Both the position numbers and the translations under genes were made by a program. Shown here piece after piece: positions 1-7,932 of a DNA stretch of 56,056 nt; position 1 is the first letter of the stretch; the number at the start of each line of letters is the position of its first letter. The notes below the pieces were generated by a model. It did not search any database and was not told where the DNA came from. It saw only the letters and a program-made list of their open reading frames with translations. The stretch is from Clostridia bacterium (GTDB lineage: Bacteria; Bacillota; Clostridia; Oscillospirales; Acutalibacteraceae). The DNA lies in assembly GCA_017399175.1 (NCBI GenBank), contig JAFQEE010000035.1, positions 1 to 56,056 of the forward strand, written 5' to 3'.

Positions 1-384
1 CTTGTGGCTATTTTCGCTGTAACATTTATGGTCATACTAACAGTAGTAACCTTTACGATGCTTCTGATTCAGCTTGTCATTAAGACAAGATTAAGCCTTT
101 CGACATATACGCTTTATCGGATCAACGGCTTGAGTTTCCGAAAACTGATAGCATCTTTGCTCCTCCAGTTAGTAGCGGCTTTTACCATCGGAACTATATT
201 ATCAGCACCAATGACATGGCTGATAATAAAAATAGGATTTAATATTTCAAGTGCAATAACGTATTACTTTACGCAAAGTGATTATCTGTTCGTTGTCCTA
301 AGTGTGTTTGTGCTTATGGTTGTTTCGTTTATTCCGAGTTTGGTCATACTGTATAAGCGGAAAAATAATATTTTTTTAGACTAA
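1..384 (+). CDS. ABC transporter permease, C-terminal part (FtsX-like), cut by window edge
   Basis: The reading frame is open from the first base, so this is the 3' end of a longer gene; the GTG at 4 is probably internal. The roughly 127 visible residues contain three or four hydrophobic segments and end in a short basic tail. The arrangement (membrane segment, charged loop reading TLYRINGLSFRKL, two or three more segments) resembles the last part of FtsX-type ABC permeases, including those of bacteriocin or peptide export systems. The substrate cannot be inferred. It is followed at once by an intrinsic terminator. It belongs to the accessory block left of the tRNA genes. The family call is moderate because only the tail is visible. 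Confidence 0.5.
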   Translation, partial: LVAIFAVTFMVILTVVTFTMLLIQLVIKTRLSLSTYTLYRINGLSFRKLIASLLLQLVAAFTIGTILSAPMTWLIIKIGFNISSAITYYFTQSDYLFVVLSVFVLMVVSFIPSLVILYKRKNNIFLD

Positions 385-412
385 TTCATTATGTGAGAGT
401 TTATTTGTATGC

Positions 413-446
413 AAAAAAACAGGTGGTTTTTGTGACCACCTGTTTG
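413..446 (+). terminator. Intrinsic terminator after the permease
   Basis: AACAGGTGGT and ACCACCTGTT form a ten-base-pair stem with a short T-rich loop, flanked by A-run and T-rich DNA. It lies between the plus-strand permease and the convergent minus-strand TnpV gene, and its flanks would let it work in both directions. Confidence 0.75.
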
Positions 447-452
447 TCGTTA

Positions 453-806
453 TCAGTTAAAAATTAATTCTTCACACACAATCTCTCTTGCTCGTGCTTG
501 AATATTACTTATTCTCTGCACCCACTCCCTCTGATTTTTTTCTTTCAGTTTTTCGGTAACACTCTCTGCCTCTTTCATCTGCTCGACAAGTGTATCAAAC
601 ATTTGCTGTGCCTGAGTATTAATATCAGCAAGATACTGCCATAGTTTTCCTTCAGCGAGTAAAGTTGTGAATACCACTTTCTTGTGTTTGAGAAGATAAT
701 CTTTATGTAACATTCCCCATTTACCGAGGGTGATATTCGCTTCTTCGGGTGGGAGTATAAGGTTAGGTATGTTATAGTCACCAACTCGTCTATATTCAAT
801 ATTCAT
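453..806 (-). CDS. TnpV-family transposon-encoded protein
   Basis: A protein of about 117 residues. Its N-terminus (NIEYRRVGDYNIPNLILPPE) is the hallmark of the TnpV family, small proteins carried on Firmicutes conjugative and mobilizable elements; their biochemical role is not known. The C-terminal half is charged and predicted helical. The ATG at 806 has an AAAGG ribosome-binding site nine bases upstream. An in-frame ATG at 815 overlaps the stop of the preceding gene as ATGA, so translational coupling from that codon is possible. It is the last gene of a three-gene minus-strand module with the DUF6809 protein and a 51-residue protein, and marks this stretch as mobile-element DNA. Confidence 0.85.
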   Translation of the reverse strand: MNIEYRRVGDYNIPNLILPPEEANITLGKWGMLHKDYLLKHKKVVFTTLLAEGKLWQYLADINTQAQQMFDTLVEQMKEAESVTEKLKEKNQREWVQRISNIQARAREIVCEELIFN

Positions 807-811
807 TTTGT

Positions 812-1090
812 TCATCCTTTCGTATTTCCAATAAATGTATCATATGTAAATTTTGCTCCGAGTCTAAAGCCTGATATAAAACTGTTAGAATTGCTGATAG
901 TTGAAAACTCGATACAAGCATTTGCATAATTGAGAAACAGTTCTTTTTCCTCGTCACTCAGCTTTGTGGTGAGTTGCTCTTCCTTTTCAGTCAATTTACT
1001 GAGCTTCTTTTTGAGCGTTGCTGACAGTTCAGAATTCAGCTCCTGCGGTTCAATATTGCCGTAATAAAACTCTTCAATGATATTAGCCAT
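812..1090 (-). CDS. DUF6809-like small protein of mobile elements
   Basis: A 92-residue acidic protein starting MANIIEEFYYGNIEPQE, a pattern seen in DUF6809-type proteins that accompany TnpV in Firmicutes elements. It is mostly predicted helical (Leu/Lys/Glu-rich, SATLKKKLSKLTEKEEQL) with a more hydrophobic C-terminus. The start at 1090 is preferred over the upstream ATG at 1147 because GGTGAT lies a few bases before it and the longer version would run into the upstream gene. Its stop overlaps the first possible tnpV start by four bases. No function is known. Confidence 0.75.
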   Translation of the reverse strand: MANIIEEFYYGNIEPQELNSELSATLKKKLSKLTEKEEQLTTKLSDEEKELFLNYANACIEFSTISNSNSFISGFRLGAKFTYDTFIGNTKG

Positions 1091-1103
1091 GATATCACCA
1101 CAC

Positions 1104-1259
1104 TTAATCTTTGCACTTATCAATGATTTTAATGAGCAGGTCATCAATATCCTCTGTAGGTAAATCCTCAGACAAGAGCATATTGCGAAACTCGTTCATT
1201 CCGTTGATAAGCAAATTACATTCAAAATCTGTGAACTTAATTTTAGTTTTTCTTTCCAT
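1104..1259 (-). CDS. 51-residue conserved protein at the head of the TnpV module
   Basis: A short open frame, ATG at 1259 to TAA at 1104, giving a 51-residue acidic protein beginning MERKTKIKFTDFECNLLING and containing MNEFRN. A GGGGG ribosome-binding site sits ten to fifteen bases upstream. Similar short proteins with an 'IKFTDFE...NEFRN' pattern are common in Firmicutes mobile elements, but I assign no function. It is the first gene of the 51aa-DUF6809-tnpV set. Its ribosome-binding site lies within the 3' arm of a hairpin (separate entry), so translation may be controlled. Confidence 0.6.
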   Translation of the reverse strand: MERKTKIKFTDFECNLLINGMNEFRNMLLSEDLPTEDIDDLLIKIIDKCKD

Positions 1260-1265
1260 AACAAA

Positions 1266-1310
1266 ACCCCCTGTTACTTGGTAATTTCATTTTACCTTAT
1301 AACAGGAGGT
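1266..1310 (-). promoter_or_regulatory. Hairpin that can sequester the ribosome-binding site of the 51-residue gene
   Basis: Read on the minus strand, CCTCCTGTTA can pair with TAACAGGGGG over ten base pairs (one G-U), followed by an internal loop and a five-pair GGTAA/TTACC helix closed by a seven-base loop. The 3' arm contains the G-rich ribosome-binding site for the ATG at 1259. The pairing is visible in the sequence; the regulatory role is inference. Confidence 0.45.
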
Positions 1311-1333
1311 TAGTCGAATGTATGGATTTTTAA

Positions 1334-1352
1334 TTCGGTAGCTGCTACCGAA
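1334..1352. repeat. Palindrome copy 1 (TTCGGTAGC-N-GCTACCGAA)
   Basis: A perfect nine-base inverted repeat around a single central base, 34 bases beyond the stop of the nuclease-like gene. The same 19-base motif, with longer arms, recurs at 4059-4091, so the two copies bracket the RES/nuclease-like operon. There is no T-run, so it is not an ordinary intrinsic terminator. Confidence 0.85.
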
Positions 1353-1386
1353 AATATTACTATCAACCTTTTAGAATGTTTTTGTT

Positions 1387-2862
1387 TCACTCAGTTAAAA
1401 AACGGGCAGCTTCCTTTTTAAGTTCATCGCAGTATGATTTAAAAGTCGGAATACACGAGATATCCTTTTTAGGAATGAAGAAAGAATAATCATCCCATTT
1501 GCTTCGTTCAACAACTTGATTTAATAGACATTCCATATAACTATGACCAATTAATACAGTCTGCTCAATTTGATATAGAGGAATGACTTTAATGTGGCTA
1601 TGAATGTAATCACAGATTTCGGAATTAGCATCTAAGCCTTCTTCTTTCAACATTTCAAATACTCTATCATATACCTTGTGCTTTGGAATTGCAGCATCTT
1701 CCAATACTACAACCACACCAAAAATATCATTTCTTTCAAATACACTTTGTAATGTAAAATGACCATTGTTTAAATCAAGAATCCTTCGATACAATTGTAA
1801 TATATCAGTAGCATAAGTATTGGTTTCTTTTTCAATTTCTTCTTTGTCAAATTGACGCATTTTTAAACTAGGGGACAACGCCTTTGTGTCAAACAAAATG
1901 GCTTTATCCATTTCTTCTACTAATACATCTGGGGTAAGACGCCGATCTCTTCCAACAAAATATTCAAATTCTCGACTAATCCAAGTGACGGTATTTAATT
2001 CTCGATAAATAGAAAATAAGTATTCTTCAATGACTTCTTTTCCAAATCGCCTGCGCAATGCATTTTTACCTAATGTGAGCCTGTTGAGCATTGATGCAGT
2101 TACTGCGTTTACGACAAGATAAGGGGAAGGAATATAAGAACAATCTAAATCTTCAATTATAGGATACAAATATTGAATTTTAAGTCCATAATAGTAATCT
2201 AAAATTTTTCCGTTGTACTGACCATCCAATAGCCTCTTATATTCATTTTTATCTATACTCAGTTGTTTGTAAACAGAACCAATCGAAAAAGCCTTACTCA
2301 ACGCAGTATGACATAATTCTCTTTGTAGTAAATTCTGACCTTCCAAGCTGCATGTAGCAAAGATAATAAAAGCAAATAATTCAAACTGGCGGTATTCATT
2401 CTCGAACATTTCCTCGAAAGTAGCTTTCATATTAAGCTTATCATTTTTGAAATTAAAAAAGAAATTATATCTGAATAATTTTTGCAAAAACGTACCCTGC
2501 ACAGGAAATTGCTGCAAGGTTGAGACCATCATAAAATAGTCAGAATACGTGCCGTTTTCTTTAGCTATAGTTAACTCTGGGTGCCAATAATTACGAAGCA
2601 ACGTAATTATATTACAAAACTCTTCGTCATTCATTTGGTCTTTTGCTTCTGGCGAGTCATAAATAACAGAAAAAGCTGCAAAAGCTTCCAACTCCCAAGG
2701 CATAATATTTGAGGTTAACATTAGTTCCGCAGAGACTTCAGACGAAGTCATTATTCGAGAGGAATATGCTTGACAAAAAAGCATTTTGCTCTCAAATGTA
2801 TAATTCGCAAGATCTTCCAAAAAAGATAAATCGGAGTGAGTTAAATCAAATTCTTCTTTCAT
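1387..2862 (-). CDS. Unrecognised 491-aa protein with a PD-(D/E)XK-nuclease-like motif
   Basis: I do not recognise the family. Residues 1-260 are predicted helical and rich in aromatics. The C-terminal half carries a pattern that fits the PD-(D/E)XK nuclease fold: a Glu in a helix (EVIEEYLFS, about 276-284), then LTPDVLV (D312), then a hydrophobic strand ending FDTK (D325, K327), followed by a helix with conserved-looking polar residues. That spacing of Asp and D-x-K is typical of these nucleases, but activity is inference. No signal peptide or membrane segment is seen. It is the second gene of an operon behind the RES protein (62-base gap) and is bracketed by a duplicated palindrome. A defence or toxin role is possible but unproven. 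Confidence 0.5.
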   Translation of the reverse strand: MKEEFDLTHSDLSFLEDLANYTFESKMLFCQAYSSRIMTSSEVSAELMLTSNIMPWELEAFAAFSVIYDSPEAKDQMNDEEFCNIITLLRNYWHPELTIAKENGTYSDYFMMVSTLQQFPVQGTFLQKLFRYNFFFNFKNDKLNMKATFEEMFENEYRQFELFAFIIFATCSLEGQNLLQRELCHTALSKAFSIGSVYKQLSIDKNEYKRLLDGQYNGKILDYYYGLKIQYLYPIIEDLDCSYIPSPYLVVNAVTASMLNRLTLGKNALRRRFGKEVIEEYLFSIYRELNTVTWISREFEYFVGRDRRLTPDVLVEEMDKAILFDTKALSPSLKMRQFDKEEIEKETNTYATDILQLYRRILDLNNGHFTLQSVFERNDIFGVVVVLEDAAIPKHKVYDRVFEMLKEEGLDANSEICDYIHSHIKVIPLYQIEQTVLIGHSYMECLLNQVVERSKWDDYSFFIPKKDISCIPTFKSYCDELKKEAARFLTE

Positions 2863-2924
2863 ATAAAAAGTCCTTTAAATAGCTAAACATAGCAATCCTT
2901 TCCAATTATTAACTTATAAAAAAG

Positions 2925-3839
2925 TTATTTGCATTGACCATATACATAATTCACTTCAGACAAGTACACCAATTTGGAGGATACCGCAGGGCAATCATTT
3001 GGATTGAAGATAACATAGTTAGTGCCATCTTTGACGAGAGAGCTCCTAAAACAAAGCCCGTCATATCCAAGATGCTCAATTAAAGATGCTATAAACTGAG
3101 TTATCAAATAGTCACCATCTTGGGTTTTGTTAATCTTGGAAAAATCCCGTTGAATATCATTGAATAAAAAATCCCTGCCATTAACTACCGCTGTTGGCTC
3201 AAAATCAAAATTTACCAAGTGTAAATCACGGGCGGGTTGTAAAACTGCAACACTGATGGAGTCCCGGATAAAAGGCCTTATTTCAGCAATTGCTGTATGT
3301 TCTTCTAAAGAAGCATACAAGTAAGAAACACCTTCAGAATTACATCTGCCTGCACTTGCTTTTCCTTTTGGCGGAGCAGAACTTCCGTTGGCATCAAACC
3401 CTTGAAATCCGGATTCGATACGTTGTTTTATTGCTTTAGTCTCTTGGGAGTTAACGAAATCTTCGTACTCTTTCCAAAACTCAGCGAGCTTATCACCAGC
3501 AATATTCCTTTTTTCAAGCTCCTTCAAATGCTTAGGGGTATACTCGATACTGCAGTAATTATTCCATTCATTCCACAGTTTACTGTCATAATCTATCCTT
3601 GCACGGTAAATTTCCGTTCCCAGCGGCAATTTACACGAATTGCGTTTAAACTCAGCCTCCAAAACAGGCAAGAGCGGATGTTCAAAAAAGAAACGATTGT
3701 TCCTTTTTAGGCAATCCTTAAAGTATTCCCACATATAGTATTCAATGTTATACCACCCTGGATGCTTATTGTTATTTTGAATATATTGTTCAATGACTTC
3801 TGTCCAATATGCATCATCCGTATATGCCGGAAAATTCAT
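2925..3839 (-). CDS. RES-domain protein (putative NAD+-degrading toxin family)
   Basis: A 304-residue protein with a helical N-terminal region of about 70 residues and a C-terminal RES domain. Recognisable RES features are YRARIDYD early in the domain, the signature GRCNSEGVSYLYASLEEHTA with a following Glu-Ile-Arg, and a C-terminal strand NYVIFNPND. RES proteins characterised so far are toxins of Xre-RES modules that degrade NAD+. Here no Xre-type antitoxin is adjacent; the partner is the nuclease-like protein downstream. The ATG at 3839 is chosen because GAGGGGG precedes it at good spacing; the frame extends to an ATG at 3926 without a visible ribosome-binding site. The extra N-terminal region makes it longer than the compact Xre-linked RES toxins. 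Confidence 0.75.
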   Translation of the reverse strand: MNFPAYTDDAYWTEVIEQYIQNNNKHPGWYNIEYYMWEYFKDCLKRNNRFFFEHPLLPVLEAEFKRNSCKLPLGTEIYRARIDYDSKLWNEWNNYCSIEYTPKHLKELEKRNIAGDKLAEFWKEYEDFVNSQETKAIKQRIESGFQGFDANGSSAPPKGKASAGRCNSEGVSYLYASLEEHTAIAEIRPFIRDSISVAVLQPARDLHLVNFDFEPTAVVNGRDFLFNDIQRDFSKINKTQDGDYLITQFIASLIEHLGYDGLCFRSSLVKDGTNYVIFNPNDCPAVSSKLVYLSEVNYVYGQCK

Positions 3840-3952
3840 TAAAAATCCCCCTCTGTTGTTTATCTGAATATCTGATGCTCCTAAAGAAAACAAAACCGTA
3901 TGGAATTTCTTCCACACGGTTGACATGGCAGACTATTTACTACCGTTATCGT

Positions 3953-3981
3953 ATTATAGCATAAAATACATTGTTTTTCAA
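3953..3981 (-). promoter_or_regulatory. Promoter of the RES/nuclease-like operon
   Basis: On the minus strand TTGAAA and TATAAT are separated by 17 bases. The predicted start lies about 100 bases before the RES start codon, between that gene and palindrome copy 2, so the cassette carries its own promoter. Confidence 0.7.
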
Positions 3982-4058
3982 TATATTACTGAAATATAAT
4001 AGCGCCAACAGTATCAAAAGCAACAATCTCAAAGACAGTGGCTCTGTTTTTGTAGTAC

Positions 4059-4091
4059 CAATAATTTCGGTAGCGGCTACCGAAATTATTG
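4059..4091. repeat. Palindrome copy 2 with 16-base arms
   Basis: A perfect inverted repeat with 16-base arms around one G (arms 4059-4074 and 4076-4091). Its core TTCGGTAGC-N-GCTACCGAA is identical to copy 1 at 1334-1352. It lies upstream of the RES promoter rather than over it, so a simple operator role is less likely than a boundary or recombination role. Confidence 0.85.
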
Positions 4092-4131
4092 ATGTATAGT
4101 GTTGGATAAATGTTATCAGAAATAAACAAAA

Positions 4132-4176
4132 AATCCGAACGCTTCACCAATCGGTAAAAAGTTCGGATTATTTGTT
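4132..4176 (-). terminator. Terminator of the tRNA operon
   Basis: AATCCGAAC (4132-4140) pairs with GTTCGGATT (4161-4169). On the minus strand this hairpin comes just after the tRNA-Tyr 3' end and is followed by a T-run. Confidence 0.7.
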
Positions 4177-4178
4177 TC

Positions 4179-4263
<85 letters not shown>

Positions 4264-4282
4264 ATATTGAATTACAAAAAAA

Positions 4283-4358
4283 TGGAGCTGGTGGACGGAC
4301 TCGAACCCCCGACCTGCTGATTACAAATCAGCTGCTCTACCAACTGAGCTACACCAGC
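4283..4358 (-). tRNA. tRNA-Thr (anticodon TGT)
   Basis: The acceptor GCTGGTG pairs with CACCAGC, CCA is encoded, the anticodon loop is TTTGTAA within CTGATTTGTAATCAG (TGT), and the D- and T-arms are standard. First gene of the tRNA pair. Confidence 0.95.
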
Positions 4359-4374
4359 GTCTCAACGCTTGAAT

Positions 4375-4403
4375 ATAATATCATATGATTTCGGAATAGT
4401 CAA
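4375..4403 (-). promoter_or_regulatory. tRNA operon promoter
   Basis: On the minus strand TTGACT and TATTAT are 17 bases apart, immediately upstream of tRNA-Thr. Confidence 0.75.
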
Positions 4404-4499
4404 GTGTTTTTTTGAAATTTTTTTAAATTTTTTCATTTTTTTGTTTTATGTTGAATTATCAACATTTATAGCATATTTTGACAGATAATTTGGAGTTTG

Positions 4500-4706
4500 T
4501 AGGGGAAATGCAAAGCGCAAAGTGTAAAGTGCAAAGTGTCGGAACTGTGTTGCGATTGTATATGATAGGTCATTCTGAGGAGTGTAACGACGAAGAATCT
4601 CTGTTGGTTCTATTGTTCACTTTATAACGGACAGACAAGGATGTCTGTCCCTACGCGTCGCTATGCTCAGAATGACAATGCAGGCGTGGAAGCCTGCCAC
4701 TACGCG
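4500..4706. repeat. Mosaic intergenic repeat island 1
   Basis: The gene-free stretch 4404-4758 is AT-rich at first and then holds modules that recur elsewhere in the window: GCAAAGTGC-type runs, GTCATTCTGAG with GAAGAATCTCTGTTGG and the matching CTCAGAATGAC, a GACAGAC/GTCTGTC hairpin followed by CCTACGCG, and GCAGGCGTGGAAGCCTGC followed by CACTACGCG. No open frame of note is present. Confidence 0.8.
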
Positions 4707-4758
4707 GTATTCATCTCCTCAATAAATTATGGTTTATCGAGCTTTATTACACATAAAT

Positions 4759-4784
4759 GACTCCACATCGGGTGATGTGGAGTC
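4759..4784 (-). terminator. Hairpin after the LRR protein gene
   Basis: GACTCCACATC (4759-4769) and GATGTGGAGTC (4774-4784) form an 11-base-pair stem with a four-base loop, directly after the LRR gene. The T-run is weak, so it may act as a 3'-end stabiliser as well. Confidence 0.6.
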
Positions 4785-4791
4785 GTTAGTT

Positions 4792-6018
4792 TTATGGCAT
4801 TGGTTGTCTTTCTGCTGAATAGTTTACATCGATTGCCTTCTTGAATAATAAGTAGTCATACTTTGGAATCCAGTCATCGCCAACTTCCAATGATTCGAAA
4901 TCTTCTTCGCTGACTGCAACATTAGCAACTGTCACGCCCTTAAGTTCTTTGCCTTCTTTATAGCAAGTATCCCAGAATGCGTGGTGACCAATGTATGTTA
5001 CAGACTCTGGAATGTAAACATACTGTAAAGCCTGATTATAGCTGAATGCGTCAGAACCAATGAATTTGAGTCCTTCAGGAAGTGAAAGGTAAACTTCGCC
5101 AAGTGCATCCTGTGTTGTAAAATGTGAATCTGTTGCCTCACCCTTATATGAATAAATGTGGGAGAGTGATGGTGTTGTGCTCCACTGGTCAACACGCTCG
5201 TGAAGTTTAAAGACAGCAAGTGTTTCGATGGTTTCAAGACCTTCAGGAAGATAGATGTATCTCAGGTTTGCATAGTTAAAACACATTTCGCCAAGTTTTT
5301 TAACTGTTGAAGGAACTACATAAGTCTGGATATCTCTTTCGTATTCAGGAGTAACCTCATCTCTGTAAAGTTCTTTTTCATAACCATATTTCTGACGAAG
5401 GTATTCGTCGTGGTCACAAGGGTAACAAAGAACCTCTGTCATATCCTTATTATAAAGAACACCGTCAACATCACAATAGTTAGGATTGTTTTCGTCAACC
5501 TCAATGTTCTGTAATGCCCAGCATGAATAGAATGCCTTACCATCAATTTCAAGAACATCAGGACCGATTGTGATTGTCTTAATCTTATCGTCACAGTTGA
5601 GTGTAAACTGTCTTACAGATGTGATTGGCTTTGTTTCGTCCTTAACAACCTTGAAGTTAGTTGCAGGGTCGTTATTACCGGGGATATACTCAATATCAGA
5701 AACATAGTCAATATCGAGTTCGTAAAGATAACCTGTATTACTGAATTTTGAGAATTCAATTCCTTTTTCTGTTTCATTGTATTCAAATGTTTCATTCTGT
5801 AATGCAAGAACACTGAACAACATTGAAAGTGAAACAGCAACTATAATAACAATTACGAAAATTGCTTTCTTCAAGTTGTAGTATTTATAAGGCTTGTTGA
5901 CATGAGGAGCTGCAAGACCCGGTACCTGATAAGTCCAAATTTCGTCTTCAGGAATATCTAACTGCACATCAGTACCCCAGCCATTAGCTTTATTTTGTTT
6001 CTTTTCTTTCTTACTCAT
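4792..6018 (-). CDS. Membrane-anchored leucine-rich-repeat (BspA/LRR_5-type) protein
   Basis: A 408-residue protein with a charged N-terminal cytoplasmic segment of about 50 residues, one transmembrane helix (about 51-72), and an extracellular part. The latter has irregular BspA-type repeats, for example VPSTVKKLGEMCFNYANL, LPEGLETIET and IPESVTYIGHHAFWD. LRR_5 domains of Clostridia are thought to mediate binding to host or polymer surfaces, but no ligand can be inferred. It lies 14 bases downstream of the MFS-like transporter and is probably cotranscribed from the same promoter. The pairing of a short LRR ectodomain with a transporter suggests the two proteins work together in the membrane; that is inference. 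Confidence 0.75.
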   Translation of the reverse strand: MSKKEKKQNKANGWGTDVQLDIPEDEIWTYQVPGLAAPHVNKPYKYYNLKKAIFVIVIIVAVSLSMLFSVLALQNETFEYNETEKGIEFSKFSNTGYLYELDIDYVSDIEYIPGNNDPATNFKVVKDETKPITSVRQFTLNCDDKIKTITIGPDVLEIDGKAFYSCWALQNIEVDENNPNYCDVDGVLYNKDMTEVLCYPCDHDEYLRQKYGYEKELYRDEVTPEYERDIQTYVVPSTVKKLGEMCFNYANLRYIYLPEGLETIETLAVFKLHERVDQWSTTPSLSHIYSYKGEATDSHFTTQDALGEVYLSLPEGLKFIGSDAFSYNQALQYVYIPESVTYIGHHAFWDTCYKEGKELKGVTVANVAVSEEDFESLEVGDDWIPKYDYLLFKKAIDVNYSAERQPMP

Positions 6019-6032
6019 TCAACTCACCTCCA

Positions 6033-7784
6033 TTAACCTTTATATCCGCCGGAAACAGAAACGCCTTCTTCTTGGGCTTTCTTTTCTGTAACCTCTGCAC
6101 GACGTTTAAGAACTTCCATAACGAGGTTCTGCTTCTTATTATCGTAATCCCAGAAGAGATATGGAATTGTCATAAGGAAGAAACCGATTGCGTCAACGAT
6201 AATCGGAACAACGACGATATTTCTTCTTGAACCGTCAAAGAAGAGGATTTCCCAGTTACTGTTGAAACCGTATCTGAGCAAGAAGATAGGAATAATAAGA
6301 CCAACGAATGATGTGATAGGTCCTGTAAACCAGCCGAAGATACCTGCAAAGCTTTCAAGACGTTCGCCTGACAAGTACATCTGATAGTCACCGATACGAA
6401 CACCCATATCGTGGCCTGCTGTTGTAGGAACTGTCTTTGTCATTTCCATAAAGAAGAGAACAACAACGCAGATTGTACCACAGAGTGCAAGATTATCACC
6501 AAGAGTCCACATTGCAATAGCGATAACAGCATTACCGATTGCACGGCTTAACTGGTAGAAAATCATAATCTGTTTGTATGAGAATCTCTTTAAGAAATAT
6601 GGAGATAACAAATCAGGTGGAGTACCCGCGAATGAGATAAGTGCTACCAACAATGAGTATGGAAGGCCACTCAAGCGGAATGTGTAGAAGTAAAGGATAG
6701 TTGCAAACGGCAACATACCGTTACCCAATGAGTCAATAAGACCAACAACTGTATTGATAAGCAAATACTTGTTTTTAAGAACGCCAAGCATACCGTCCCA
6801 GAACTTAATCTGAACTTTCTTTTCAATTGGCGGCTGTGGAATTCTTTCCTTAATTCTGCCTGCCAAGAACATTGTAAAACCTGCAGAAATACAGAATGTT
6901 ACAGGAATAACCCATCTGTAGAAGTTGATGTCAGCCCACTCATAGCGGAGTTCACCAACAATTGCAGGAAGGATAATTGCAAGAATTGAGTTAAAAATGT
7001 GTGAAAGTTTTACAGGATAGCTACGAACGAGAATTCTTTCCTGAAGGTTAGGGCTGATTCTCTTTGAACATTCTTCCAAAACATTACCGAAACCGAACAC
7101 ATTATATGTAGCGAAAAGAAGGTTAGCAACCCAAACACGAGTTGAAACATCAGCAATATTGTAAACAGGAAGCCAACCGATAAGGATAACCATTACACAC
7201 TTTGGAATAACGTCACAGTAAAGGCTGTACTTATATCTGCCGTATTTAGGAATAAGCTTTTTACGCCAGAAAATGTTACGAGCCCCTACCCAACCTGAAT
7301 ACAAGAAATGAGTACCAAAGGTCTTAAAGCACGCCGTGGCATTCATACCCTCAAAACTGTTTAGAGTTGTGATGAACCAGCTTGACTGGTCAAATAATCT
7401 TGAATAGTCAAAAAGAATGGTGGATATACCAAATGCCATCATAAGACCGTAAACAAGATATACTTTTCTTTCTTGTTTTTTAGGCAAGAATCCCAAGTTG
7501 TCACATACATACCACCAGATAAGGGCTGTAATATAACCGAGAGGCATATTCAGAAGTCCGATAACTGAGAATGTAAGATAAGGCAACTTATAGTGGTGCA
7601 TAATGAGGAAACAGCTTGACCAGAAGCCGATATACTCAAGTGTTTTTGCACCTGCGTAGTTTGCGCCGACGCCGATAACTACGTCCTTATATTCCTTATA
7701 AGGAACATATTTACCTTCTGCCGGAGTGTTCCAATGAGTTTTGATTTCAGTACCAAATTCTTTTACTTTATCAAGTACACTCAT
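6033..7784 (-). CDS. MFS-like multipass transporter
   Basis: A 583-residue integral membrane protein with about twelve hydrophobic segments and an N-terminal amphipathic region, of Major Facilitator or GPH-like appearance (for example GLIDSLGNGMLPFATILYFY and RRAIGN-like charged loops). The substrate is unknown. The ATG at 7784 is chosen because GGGAGAG precedes it by a normal distance; an upstream in-frame start at 7814 would include the ribosome-binding site. It is the first gene of a two-gene operon with the LRR membrane protein. It is longer than typical 400-450-residue MFS proteins because of extended loops and termini. Confidence 0.65.
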   Translation of the reverse strand: MSVLDKVKEFGTEIKTHWNTPAEGKYVPYKEYKDVVIGVGANYAGAKTLEYIGFWSSCFLIMHHYKLPYLTFSVIGLLNMPLGYITALIWWYVCDNLGFLPKKQERKVYLVYGLMMAFGISTILFDYSRLFDQSSWFITTLNSFEGMNATACFKTFGTHFLYSGWVGARNIFWRKKLIPKYGRYKYSLYCDVIPKCVMVILIGWLPVYNIADVSTRVWVANLLFATYNVFGFGNVLEECSKRISPNLQERILVRSYPVKLSHIFNSILAIILPAIVGELRYEWADINFYRWVIPVTFCISAGFTMFLAGRIKERIPQPPIEKKVQIKFWDGMLGVLKNKYLLINTVVGLIDSLGNGMLPFATILYFYTFRLSGLPYSLLVALISFAGTPPDLLSPYFLKRFSYKQIMIFYQLSRAIGNAVIAIAMWTLGDNLALCGTICVVVLFFMEMTKTVPTTAGHDMGVRIGDYQMYLSGERLESFAGIFGWFTGPITSFVGLIIPIFLLRYGFNSNWEILFFDGSRRNIVVVPIIVDAIGFFLMTIPYLFWDYDNKKQNLVMEVLKRRAEVTEKKAQEEGVSVSGGYKG

Positions 7785-7817
7785 TTTTTCACTCTCCCTT
7801 TCTAATATAATCAATCT

Positions 7818-7846
7818 ATTTTACCATAGTTCAAGGTTAATAACAA
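7818..7846 (-). promoter_or_regulatory. Promoter of the transporter-LRR operon
   Basis: TTGTTA and TAAAAT with a 17-base spacer on the minus strand, about 35 bases before the start codon. Confidence 0.6.
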
Positions 7847-7887
7847 TGCGGTTTTAACATTTATTATTTATTTGTAAAGATTCAACA

Positions 7888-7922
7888 AAAAAAGGGCTTG
7901 TCACTTATGCAACAAGTCCTTT
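7888..7922 (-). terminator. mntP terminator
   Basis: The arms AAAGGGCTTGT (7891-7901) and ACAAGTCCTTT (7912-7922) form a stem with one G-U. On the minus strand it is followed by a run of T, directly downstream of mntP. Confidence 0.8.
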
Positions 7923-7932
7923 TTCAATTATT

